Shown here piece by piece: positions 1 through 5,781 of a DNA stretch of 5,940 nucleotides. A program made the position numbers and the translations under genes. Under the pieces are notes generated by a model. The model saw only the letters and a list, made by a program, of their open reading frames with translations, made no database searches and was not told the DNA's origin. This DNA is from Candidatus Brocadiaceae bacterium. GTDB lineage: Bacteria; Planctomycetota; MHYJ01; JACQXL01; CAKKQI01. The stretch is from positions 1 to 5,940 of the forward strand of contig CAKKQI010000049.1 in NCBI GenBank assembly GCA_919901895.1, read 5' to 3'. Position 1 is the stretch's first letter. Each line of letters opens with the position of its first letter.

Positions 1-61
1 ACTTAAATAACAACTTGTTAGGTATATTGCAAGCATTATTAAGGAAGCGCCATTCGGGGCA

Positions 62-110
62 GGACTGAGGAATCCATCTGTTTCTGGATTGTCCCGCCTC
101 GGCGGAACAA
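62..110. repeat. Two adjacent intergenic hairpins downstream of gyrA
   Basis: The first hairpin pairs AATCCA (71-76) with TGGATT (85-90), extended by GGAC (62-65) with GTCC (91-94) across a 5-nt bulge. The second, 89-110, pairs TTGT with ACAA and CCGCC with GGCGG around a 2-nt loop, with one C/A mismatch. They lie 53-101 nt past the gyrA stop. Read in the gyrA direction, neither is followed by a T-run, so they are not canonical intrinsic terminators, though they could stall polymerase or protect the transcript 3' end. The CCGCC..GGCGG core recurs at 2819-2833 and 5711-5726. The rest of 1-162 shows no supportable gene. Confidence 0.5.
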
Positions 111-162
111 TGACCTCGCTGGGATAAGCTAAAGCATAGGGGTTCAGCAGAACAAATAATTC

Positions 163-2640
163 TTATTCTTCCCCGATTTCTTCTTCGGGCACCCGGGCGA
201 CCGAGATGAGTTTGTCGCCGGGTTCCAGTTTAATCAACCGAACCCCCTGGGTATTCCGGCCGATGGTGCGGATATTCTTGACCGAAATCCGGACAACCAT
301 TCCTTTGGTGGTAATCAAGACCAGGTCGTCTTTGTCCCGGGCTTCTTTCATTCCAACCAGTTTACCGTTCCGGTCTGATGTTTTGATATTGCGCACACCG
401 CTGCCGCCCCGGCGCTGAATGCGGTATTCGTCAAAATCGGTTCGTTTGCCGTAACCCTGTTCGCAGACACTTAAGAGCGAGGCTTCTTTATCCATAATAA
501 TCATATCTTTGACAATATCGCCTTTTTTAAGCCGGATGCCGGTAACGCCGCTCGCGGCCCGACCCATTCCCCGCACGTCCGTTTCCGCAAAACGGATGGC
601 CATCCCGTCGCGCGTGCCGAGAATAATATGGTCTTGGCCGGTGGTGACCCGCACGCCAATCAGCCGGTCGTCCGGTCTTAATTTGATGGCGATGATGCCG
701 CCTTTTTGCGGACGGCCGTAGGCCTTCAATTCGGTTTTTTTAATCACCCCATTTTGCGTCGCCATTATCAGGAACCCGGTTTCAAAATTTTTAACCGGAA
801 TCGCCGCGGTGATTTTTTCATCTGGACGGAGTTTAATAATATTAATTAAGGCCCGGCCTTTAGCGGTCCGGGTCATCTCCGGCAGGTCGTAAAGTTTTTG
901 CCAGTGGACCCGTCCTTGGTCCGTAAAGAAAAGCAGATAATCATGGGTGGAGGCAATAAAGAGATGTTCAATAAAATCGCCTTCTTTAGTCTCGGCTCCG
1001 ATCACCCCTTTGCCGCCCCGCTGCTGTTTGCGATAACTGGTCAGCGGCACCCGCTTGACGTAACCCTCATGGCTGATGACGACGACCATATCCTCTTCGG
1101 CGATTAATTCCTCAATAGAAAACTCCTGGGCTTCCCGCTTTAAAATTTCGGTTTTCCGCTTGTCGCCGTATTTTTCCTTTAATTCAAAAAGGTCTTCCTT
1201 AATAATGTCCAGAATCATGTTTTCATCAGCCAGAAGCGCCTTGTAATCAACAATCTTTTCTTTTAATTTTTTTAAATCTTCTTTGACTTTGGCCTGCTCT
1301 AAATTGGTTAGCCGCTGTAAACGCATCTGGAGAATAGCATCAGACTGGCGTTCGGAAAGTTTAAATCTGGCCATCAAATTATTTCGGGCATCTTCTACGG
1401 TTTTGGATTTTTTGATAACCTTGATAACTTCATCAATTTCGTCTAAAGCAATAATTAATCCTTCTAAAATATGCGCCTCGTCTTCAGCCCGGGCTAAGAG
1501 GAATTTGGTCCGGCGGCGGATGACCTCAAGCCGGTGGTTCCGGTAACATTCCAGTATCTGTTTAAGGTTCAGCGTTTCCGGCCGGTTATTTACCAGGGCA
1601 ATCATAATGATGCTGACCGAAATTTGCATTGAAGTGTGCTGATACAACTGGTTGATAATCACCTGTTCTTCGGCCCCGCGGCGGAGTTCCAGCACCAACC
1701 GGATACCATTTCGATCGCTTTCGTCCCGCACGTCCGCCACGCCGTCCATCTTATCGTCTTTGATTAATTTAACTATTTCCTCAATAATCTTGGTTTTTTC
1801 CTGGTTGTAAGGGATTTCGGTGATGATAAGAAGTTGCCGGCCGCCTTTGAGTTCTTCGGTCTTGAGCCGTCCCCGGACGGTGATTAATCCCCGGCCTGTT
1901 TGGTAGGCCTCTTTAACGCCTTGAATCCCGCAGATAATCCCGGCCGTGGGAAAATCAGGAGCTTTCACAATCGTCATTAATTCATCAATCGATACGTTCG
2001 GATTATTAATTAATTTAATAATGCCATCGGCGATTTCGGTAAAATTATGCGGTGGGATGCTGGTGGCCATTCCGACTGCAATGCCGTAACTGCCGTTGCA
2101 GAGTAAGTTGGGAAATTTAGAAGGCAGAACCGTCGGTTCGGTTCTGGTTTCATCGTAATTCGGGATAAAATCAACCGTATCTTTTTCCATATCTTCCAGT
2201 AATTGCATGGAAAACTCGGTCATCCGGGCTTCGGTATAACGCATTGCAGCCGGCGGGTCGCCGTCAATTGAGCCGAAGTTGCCCTGTCCGTCAACCAGAG
2301 GGTAGCGGCAGGCGAAATCCTGGGCCATCCGGACCAGGGTCGGGTAAACGACCTGTTCGCCGTGGGGGTGATAGTTACCGGAGGTATCGCCGGCGATTTT
2401 GGCGCATTTGCGGAATTTACTGCGCGGGCCGAGCCCCAGGTCGTTCATCGCGACCAGGATTCGGCGCTGGGAAGGTTTTAATCCATCGCGCGCATCCGGC
2501 AGGGCGCGCGAGACAATGACACTCATCGCATAATTAAGATACGAATCTTTCATCTCGTCTTCAATCGGTAAATCTTTGACATTACCGATAACCGTAACCA
2601 CGGGACCGGCGACCGGCTCGTCTTTTTCCTGTTTGGTCAT
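163..2640 (-). CDS. gyrA: DNA gyrase subunit A (GyrA)
   Basis: This is the breakage-reunion subunit of type IIA topoisomerase, which with GyrB introduces negative supercoils using ATP in the cytoplasm. The 825-residue length is normal for a complete GyrA. The N-terminal winged-helix/tower region runs to about residue 510. The catalytic tyrosine is Y135 in AMRYTEAR, with the quinolone-pocket segment [20 protein letters not shown] at 88-107. A coiled-coil region spans about 375-490. The C-terminal beta-pinwheel begins near 515 and carries the GyrA box QRGGKGV at 540-546, which separates gyrase from ParC; repeated blades such as QRRGGSGV (742-749) follow. The tail is short and acidic. The ATG is supported by AAGGA (2648-2652) 7 nt upstream. 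E. coli Ser83 and Asp87 correspond to Gln96 and Pro100 here. The gene stands alone; no gyrB is in the window. It is divergent from the membrane-protein gene and ends in TAA. Identification is secure. Confidence 0.99.
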   Translation of the reverse strand: MTKQEKDEPVAGPVVTVIGNVKDLPIEDEMKDSYLNYAMSVIVSRALPDARDGLKPSQRRILVAMNDLGLGPRSKFRKCAKIAGDTSGNYHPHGEQVVYPTLVRMAQDFACRYPLVDGQGNFGSIDGDPPAAMRYTEARMTEFSMQLLEDMEKDTVDFIPNYDETRTEPTVLPSKFPNLLCNGSYGIAVGMATSIPPHNFTEIADGIIKLINNPNVSIDELMTIVKAPDFPTAGIICGIQGVKEAYQTGRGLITVRGRLKTEELKGGRQLLIITEIPYNQEKTKIIEEIVKLIKDDKMDGVADVRDESDRNGIRLVLELRRGAEEQVIINQLYQHTSMQISVSIIMIALVNNRPETLNLKQILECYRNHRLEVIRRRTKFLLARAEDEAHILEGLIIALDEIDEVIKVIKKSKTVEDARNNLMARFKLSERQSDAILQMRLQRLTNLEQAKVKEDLKKLKEKIVDYKALLADENMILDIIKEDLFELKEKYGDKRKTEILKREAQEFSIEELIAEEDMVVVISHEGYVKRVPLTSYRKQQRGGKGVIGAETKEGDFIEHLFIASTHDYLLFFTDQGRVHWQKLYDLPEMTRTAKGRALINIIKLRPDEKITAAIPVKNFETGFLIMATQNGVIKKTELKAYGRPQKGGIIAIKLRPDDRLIGVRVTTGQDHIILGTRDGMAIRFAETDVRGMGRAASGVTGIRLKKGDIVKDMIIMDKEASLLSVCEQGYGKRTDFDEYRIQRRGGSGVRNIKTSDRNGKLVGMKEARDKDDLVLITTKGMVVRISVKNIRTIGRNTQGVRLIKLEPGDKLISVARVPEEEIGEE

Positions 2641-2647
2641 AATTTAA

Positions 2648-2652
2648 TCCTT
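2648..2652 (-). promoter_or_regulatory. Shine-Dalgarno site of gyrA
   Basis: AAGGA on the minus strand lies 7 nt before the ATG at 2638-2640. It supports this start over the internal methionines at residues 30 and 39. Confidence 0.7.
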
Positions 2653-2683
2653 GTCTAAAAAATTTGCGAGATACAAACATTGT

Positions 2684-2711
2684 ATTTTATCAAAATTAAT
2701 TTAATATTCAA
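2684..2711 (-). promoter_or_regulatory. Predicted sigma-70-type promoter of gyrA
   Basis: On the minus strand, TTGAAT (2706-2711) is followed after 16 bp by TAAAAT (2684-2689), a 5/6 match to the -10 consensus. Transcription would start near 2677, giving a leader of about 37 nt before the gyrA ATG. The surrounding DNA is very AT-rich, so chance matches are easy and the call is moderate. It lies back to back with the rightward promoter at 2731-2758. Confidence 0.5.
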
Positions 2712-2730
2712 TAAAATTTGATGCATCACA

Positions 2731-2758
2731 TTGATTTTTTACATTACTCTGGTATAAT
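2731..2758 (+). promoter_or_regulatory. Predicted promoter for the membrane-protein gene
   Basis: TTGATT (2731-2736) and a perfect TATAAT (2753-2758) are separated by 16 bp, the best promoter match in the window. Transcription would begin near 2765 and leave a leader of about 230 nt before the coding region at 2994. That leader contains the inverted-repeat element at 2777-2900 and the small upstream ORFs. Confidence 0.6.
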
Positions 2759-2776
2759 ATTTAAATAAGAGTAAAA

Positions 2777-2900
2777 GAGTCCGTTGCATAAACAGTCAAT
2801 TTGAACTGGTAGCGGCGGTCCGCCTAAGGCGGATTGTCCCCGCCATAATAGGCGACCACAAGGGTCGCCGCTATAAAACAGGGGTTTGTGCAACATACTC
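2777..2900. mobile_element. MITE-like inverted-repeat element, about 124 bp
   Basis: The ends are inverted repeats: GAGTCCGTTGCATAAAC (2777-2793) matches the reverse complement of 2884-2900 at 14 of 17 positions. AAAA flanks both sides (2773-2776 and 2901-2904). AAAAGAGT also occurs at 2773-2780 and 2901-2908, so an 8-bp target duplication with the element at 2781-2900 is an alternative reading. The interior is built of palindromes: TAGCGGCG (2810-2817) with CGCCGCTA (2866-2873), TCCGCC-TAA-GGCGGA (2819-2833), and GGCGACC-ACAAG-GGTCGCC (2851-2869). There is no coding capacity, which fits a non-autonomous element moved by a transposase elsewhere. The insertion family is not identified. A single copy in the window cannot prove mobility. 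Confidence 0.5.
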
Positions 2901-2935
2901 AAAAGAGTAATAAAATACCGGCGGAAGCCTCCATT

Positions 2936-2965
2936 ATGAAGACAAAGAAGATGTCCGGCATATAA
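2936..2965 (+). other. Short upstream ORF (9 codons) in the leader
   Basis: ATG at 2936 opens a 9-codon frame, MKTKKMSGI, that stops at TAA 2963-2965. It lies in the predicted leader of the membrane-protein gene. A weak GGAAG sits upstream at 2923-2927. It could be a leader peptide or chance. Three lysines in five residues show no clear attenuator logic. Confidence 0.2.
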
Positions 2966-2970
2966 AAAGG

Positions 2971-2986
2971 AAAGGATAAAATGTGA
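2971..2986 (+). promoter_or_regulatory. Strong ribosome site followed by an ATGTGA start-stop
   Basis: AAAGGA (2971-2976), with a second AAGGA at 2967-2971, lies 4 nt before ATG at 2981, but that ATG is followed at once by TGA (2984-2986). The best ribosome site in the leader therefore points at a minimal start-stop frame 7 nt before the ATG at 2994. It may load ribosomes for re-initiation at 2994 or 3003, or may be a relic of a former start. Confidence 0.35.
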
Positions 2987-2993
2987 AAAGGAT

Positions 2994-3656
2994 ATGAATA
3001 AAATGGAAGAAATAAATAACAACCAGAACCCGATCAAAGATAATAAGTCCGTTATTAATCGGCTGAGGTTCAGAAATCCATTAACGGGAAAATTAAATCC
3101 GGTAAAAAGGCCCATAAGAGGCGTTCTTACCAAAAGCAGTCGCCGATGGGCGGCCGAAATACAAAAAGGCGCGATTAAATCCGGACGCACCGCTATCCTG
3201 ATTACTGCTCTTATTACGATGCTCTTCACTCTGATTATTTTTATCGGAGATATGTTAGGTATTTCAAATCAGAAAGACATACTTGCGAAAGCGATGAAAG
3301 GTGATGTTGAATACAGCAAGTATGCCTTAGCAGAATTAGAACATAAAATAAATACGCAACAAATTATAGTAATTATTTCATTAGCTATTTCGCTTTTTAT
3401 TGGTGTAATTTATATCGTATTATGGTTCGTGGCAAAAAAACGCCCGTTTCCTGCACTTTTAATTGCGTTTATCATATACAGTTTAATTTGGTTGATTGAT
3501 ATAATAATGAATCCCATTGCCATTCTGGGCGGCGCAATAAAAATATTAATATTTTTCTATTTGCTTTACGGTGTCCGTGCGGCGCATCGATATAATAAGT
3601 TTATGAAACAGAATGAGGAACAAAGTGTGAATCCGGGATTAGGGGGGAATCAATAG
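2994..3656 (+). CDS. Uncharacterised four-pass membrane protein
   Basis: I do not recognise the family. The 220-residue product starts with a polar, basic N-terminal region of about 64 residues rich in Asn, Lys and Arg, without a signal peptide. Four hydrophobic segments follow at about 66-88, 123-147, 152-171 and 175-192. A polar loop (89-122) separates the first two, and the tail is charged and Asn/Gln-rich. Positive charge before the first segment (KSSRRWAAEIQKGAIKSGR) and after the last (RAAHRYNKFMK) predicts both termini in the cytoplasm. No catalytic motif is visible. The start is uncertain: AAAGGA (2988-2992 region) is only 1 nt from the ATG at 2994 but 10 nt from the ATG at 3003 (residue 4), so the shorter form may be real. 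The stop is TAG. The gene is monocistronic and convergent with the helicase. The coding sequence is AT-rich through the membrane segments. Confidence 0.8.
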   Translation: MNKMEEINNNQNPIKDNKSVINRLRFRNPLTGKLNPVKRPIRGVLTKSSRRWAAEIQKGAIKSGRTAILITALITMLFTLIIFIGDMLGISNQKDILAKAMKGDVEYSKYALAELEHKINTQQIIVIISLAISLFIGVIYIVLWFVAKKRPFPALLIAFIIYSLIWLIDIIMNPIAILGGAIKILIFFYLLYGVRAAHRYNKFMKQNEEQSVNPGLGGNQ

Positions 3657-3715
3657 GTGACCCTACGGTATAATTTCGGCAAAAATGAGGGATGTTTGTA
3701 GGATAAACTTTACTT

Positions 3716-3754
3716 ATTCAATAAACTAATCTTCGCCCCACCGAATTATTGAAT
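3716..3754. repeat. Weak AT-rich inverted repeat between convergent genes
   Basis: ATTCAATAA (3716-3724) is the exact reverse complement of TTATTGAAT (3746-3754), with a 21-nt loop. It sits in the 124-bp gap between the stops of the membrane protein and the helicase. It lacks a GC-rich stem and a T-run, so it is a poor intrinsic terminator. No better terminator is seen for either gene. Confidence 0.25.
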
Positions 3755-3780
3755 TGAGTATGAGGGCTTACGAATTATAA

Positions 3781-5106
3781 TTAAATTCGGCGGGTTCCGG
3801 GGCGGCGAAATCTTGACCGGTTGCGTTTTGATGCCCAGCTCCGTGATAGTGCGCGTCCCTGCCAAGGGATGGCAGCGGAGCGCGCCGGCTGGATAGCGGG
3901 CGTAAACTGTTCCGGCGGAATTTCCGAATGCCGGGAGATCGGTAGCGAGGTCCGGATAATTCGTTCAATATCACGGACCGTTCCACTCTGGTCCGGCGTG
4001 GCAAATGAGATGGCGTGTCCTTTCTGTCCGGCCCGGGCCGTGCGGCCGATGCGGTGCACGTAGTTTTCCGCCTCGTCCGGCAGGTCGTAATTAACAACCA
4101 GCTCAATTCCGATGACATCAATTCCCCGGGAGGCAATGTCCGTCGCGACCAGCACCTTATATCGGCCGGATTTGAAGCCGTCCAGCGCTTCACGTCGTTG
4201 ACTCAAGGATCGGTCCGAATGTATTTCTGCGGCCGTGTAACCCATTTCCCTGATTGACCGGGCGATCTTGCCGGCGTTATGCTTGGTTCTAGAGAACAGC
4301 AGAACGGCTCCCGGATAGCGGGCCAGCAGTTTGTCCAGCAGTTTCAGTTTGGTTTCCCTCCTGACAATAAACAATTCCTGGGTAACCGTTTCAACGGTGG
4401 TGCCGGAAGGCGCCATCTCTACGGAAACAGGTAGTTTCATATGGCGGACGGCAATCGCCATAATATCATGGCTCATCGTGGCGGAAAAGAGCATCGTTTG
4501 CCTTTTTTTGGGCACATAAGATAATATTTTTTCCACCTGCGGCGCAAATCCCATATCCAGCATCCGGTCTGCTTCATCCAGCACGACCATAATCACATCG
4601 TGAAGCGCGACGTTGCGTCGCTCCAGATGGTCAATCAACCGGCCCGGTGTGGCGATGACCACCCGCGGGTTCCGTCGGAGTGTTTGTGTCTGTTCGTACA
4701 TTGATGCGCCGCCGATCAGACAGGCCGTCTTTATTCCGAACGGATGAGCGACCGGCCTGAACGCCTCGTCTATCTGGAGGGCCAACTCGCGGGTCGGCGC
4801 CAGTACCAGCCCCATCCCGGCTTTCTGCCCAGAAGTAATCGGGACTCCGCTGCCGCCGCTCCGGGCCAGGCACTGGACCATCGGGATGGCAAAGGCATGC
4901 GTCTTACCCGTGCCTGTCTGGGCGATGCCGACAATGTCGTTTCCCTGGATGGCCAGCGGAATTACCTTGGCTTGAATCGGCGTAGGCGTTTGAAATTTGA
5001 TGCGGGTAAGGACATCAAGGATTTTGGGCACGATGCCCAACCCGAAGAAATCAGACGCGGCCGGTTTAACGCCGGAGGTATCCATATTAGTTGGTTTATT
5101 CATCAT
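3781..5106 (-). CDS. DEAD-box ATP-dependent RNA helicase, RhlE type
   Basis: This superfamily 2 helicase unwinds short RNA duplexes with ATP in the cytoplasm; family members act in ribosome assembly, RNA decay and cold adaptation. All motifs are present in the 441-residue product: Q motif with F38 and Q45 (FQTPTPIQ), motif I AQTGTGKT 62-69, Ia PTRELALQ 104-111, GG 132-133, Ib TPGR 153-156, II DEAD 177-180, III SAT 208-210, IV region LLFSRTK 269-275, V ATDIASRGID 321-330, VI HRIGRTARAG 351-360. After residue 385 a short Arg/Ser-rich basic tail ends in RRPGTRRI, as in RhlE-like proteins, and probably binds RNA. There is no RbpA or zinc domain. The start is ATGATG (5101-5106) with no recognisable Shine-Dalgarno site. 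It begins 8 nt after the toxin frame stop at 5115-5117, so it is probably cotranscribed with, and possibly once coupled to, that gene. The helicase looks intact. Confidence 0.96.
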   Translation of the reverse strand: MMNKPTNMDTSGVKPAASDFFGLGIVPKILDVLTRIKFQTPTPIQAKVIPLAIQGNDIVGIAQTGTGKTHAFAIPMVQCLARSGGSGVPITSGQKAGMGLVLAPTRELALQIDEAFRPVAHPFGIKTACLIGGASMYEQTQTLRRNPRVVIATPGRLIDHLERRNVALHDVIMVVLDEADRMLDMGFAPQVEKILSYVPKKRQTMLFSATMSHDIMAIAVRHMKLPVSVEMAPSGTTVETVTQELFIVRRETKLKLLDKLLARYPGAVLLFSRTKHNAGKIARSIREMGYTAAEIHSDRSLSQRREALDGFKSGRYKVLVATDIASRGIDVIGIELVVNYDLPDEAENYVHRIGRTARAGQKGHAISFATPDQSGTVRDIERIIRTSLPISRHSEIPPEQFTPAIQPARSAAIPWQGRALSRSWASKRNRSRFRRPGTRRI

Positions 5107-5114
5107 ATACGAAT

Positions 5115-5390
5115 TCAGACGCGTTTATAAACAAGTTTATATACTTTATCACGGTGTAAAATAGCCAGAATCCATATTTCATTTTTAAGTATTTTATAAA
5201 CTACCCGGTAATCGCCTACTCTAAGTTTCTAGTTACCCTGCAATGGTTTACGTAAGGGGTCCCCATATTTTTCCGGCTCGGTCATTAATCTGATTTCAAT
5301 GGCCCGAAATATTCTTTTCCGGATTGTTTTATCAATCGCGGGTAAATCCTTTTCGTTTACTTTATGGTGGTAAAAGATACGATAAGGCAT
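5115..5390 (-). pseudogene. RelE/ParE-type toxin interrupted by an in-frame TAG
   Basis: Translation from ATG 5388-5390 gives a 91-codon frame starting MPYRIFYHHKVNEKDLPAID and ending at TGA 5115-5117, with one internal TAG at codon 54 (5229-5231). Both halves match the RelE/ParE toxin pattern: residues 11-53 give V..KDLPAIDKTIRKRI...I..RL...P...G.PLRKPLQGN, and 55-88 give KLRVGDYRVVYKI then ILAILHRDKVYKLVY. The interrupted position is usually a large or aromatic residue, so TGG to TAG by one G-to-A change is the simplest origin. The 53-residue product would lack the GDYRVVY strand and the HR.KVY C-terminus that carry the active surface of mRNA interferases in this family. No ATG restart lies in the second half. 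The frame is otherwise undamaged, so the break is recent, recoded, or a base-call error. It begins 6 nt after the antitoxin stop, with no Shine-Dalgarno site. Confidence 0.85.
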
Positions 5391-5396
5391 AAAATA

Positions 5397-5639
5397 TTAA
5401 GTAGATATTTGCTTGTGAGACAATGCCTTACGGCGGTCAAATGTTTTTGTTCGTTCTTCCGCTATTTGAGTTAATAAAATATCTTCCAGATATTCCAAAC
5501 TCCATTTTACCAGATCTCTTATTTTAAAGGAAAGCGAGACGCCATCACGTTGGGCCAATCTTCTGACAGATTGATAAAGAGGTCTCTCAAAAACAACATT
5601 GATTCTCGGATTTTTTGTTAACATAGTTTTATGTAACAT
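5397..5639 (-). CDS. Ribbon-helix-helix antitoxin of a RelE/ParE-type module
   Basis: The 80-residue small protein has a ribbon-helix-helix fold pattern: beta strand RINVVF (12-17), helix A from about PLYQSVRRLAQRDG (20-33), helix B SLSFKIRDLVKWSLEYLEDI (35-54). A charged C-terminal tail (IAEERTKTFDRRKALSHKQ, 59-77) is the part expected to clamp the toxin. Such antitoxins bind DNA as dimers and repress their own operon. The order antitoxin then toxin, 6 nt apart, is standard for this module. Two starts are possible. ATG 5637-5639 has a weak GGA 8 nt upstream but lies within the predicted promoter and operator. ATG 5622-5624 (residue 6, MLTKNPRINV) fits a leaderless transcript and the short N-termini usual for the family; it gives 75 residues. 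The gene is intact although its partner toxin is not. Confidence 0.82.
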   Translation of the reverse strand: MLHKTMLTKNPRINVVFERPLYQSVRRLAQRDGVSLSFKIRDLVKWSLEYLEDILLTQIAEERTKTFDRRKALSHKQIST

Positions 5640-5658
5640 ATTTGTTCCACATTGTCAA
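5630..5658 (-). promoter_or_regulatory. Candidate antitoxin-toxin promoter with palindromic operator
   Basis: A perfect -35 box TTGACA lies at 5653-5658 on the minus strand. At 17 bp spacing the -10 would be TACATA (5630-5635, only 3/6); CATAAA at 19 bp is an alternative. Transcription would start near 5622-5625, close to the second antitoxin ATG. TATGTTACATA (5630-5640) is an inverted repeat around one central base and overlaps the -10, a fitting place for an auto-repressing ribbon-helix-helix antitoxin to bind. The weak -10 limits confidence. Confidence 0.4.
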
Positions 5659-5704
5659 GAAAAATCTGCCCTTCGGGCAGAGGCTTAGGGCAGATTTTTC
5701 TTGA
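5655..5704 (-). terminator. Intrinsic terminator of the inositol-phosphate synthase gene, within a nested inverted repeat
   Basis: On the minus strand TCTGCCC-GAA-GGGCAGA (5665-5681) is a 7-bp, mostly GC stem followed directly by TTTTTCTT, a textbook rho-independent terminator. It lies 101 nt past the stop at 5782-5784. The same DNA also forms a larger perfect inverted repeat: TCAAGAAAAATCTGCCC (5655-5671) with its exact complement at 5688-5704. On the plus strand that repeat also ends in a T-run, so the site could terminate transcription in both directions. Confidence 0.8.
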
Positions 5705-5734
5705 TCCTGACCCCGCCTTGGCGGGGGAAGGATC
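5703..5734. repeat. Near-perfect GC-rich hairpin with a symmetric GA/GA internal loop
   Basis: The arms are GATCCT-GA-CCCCGCC (5703-5717) and GGCGGGG-GA-AGGATC (5720-5734), with loop TT. The stems pair perfectly, and the two GA dinucleotides face each other, an arrangement that forms tandem sheared G-A pairs in RNA. It shares the CCGCC..GGCGG core with the palindromes at 94-105 and 2819-2833. It abuts the terminator and lies in the 3' region of the synthase transcript. Confidence 0.6.
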
Positions 5735-5781
5735 TAATTTAGATAACACCTGATATAATTTCCTATACAATCAAGTAAATT

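Noticed and set aside
1..52. Possible start of a minus-strand gene (MLAIYLTSCYLS) running off the left edge
   Set aside because: It is too short to judge, with no convincing ribosome site or recognisable residues.
2744..3229. Minus-strand 161-codon open frame across the leader and membrane-protein start
   Set aside because: It crosses the palindromic element and a promoter, has no ribosome site or family pattern, and lies antisense to a credible gene.
3669..3674. TATAAT just after the membrane-protein stop, as a possible promoter
   Set aside because: No -35 match lies 16-18 bp upstream (GGAATC region), and no gene follows on the plus strand.
3768..4193. Minus-strand open frame overlapping the helicase 3' end
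   Set aside because: It is out of frame with the helicase, whose own frame carries all conserved motifs; the alternative is Arg/Pro/Ser-rich shadow translation.
4744..5130. Plus-strand 128-codon frame opposite the helicase N-terminus
   Set aside because: It is antisense to the helicase motifs I and Ia and shows only low-complexity Arg/Gly content.
5123..5132. Palindrome GTTTATAAAC
   Set aside because: It falls in the toxin frame, in codons for VYK repeats of an AT-rich stretch, so coding explains it.
5229..5231. Genome-wide reassignment of TAG to an amino acid
   Set aside because: TAG closes the membrane-protein gene after a natural polar tail; the other genes use TAA or TGA, and one internal TAG is better explained by mutation or error.
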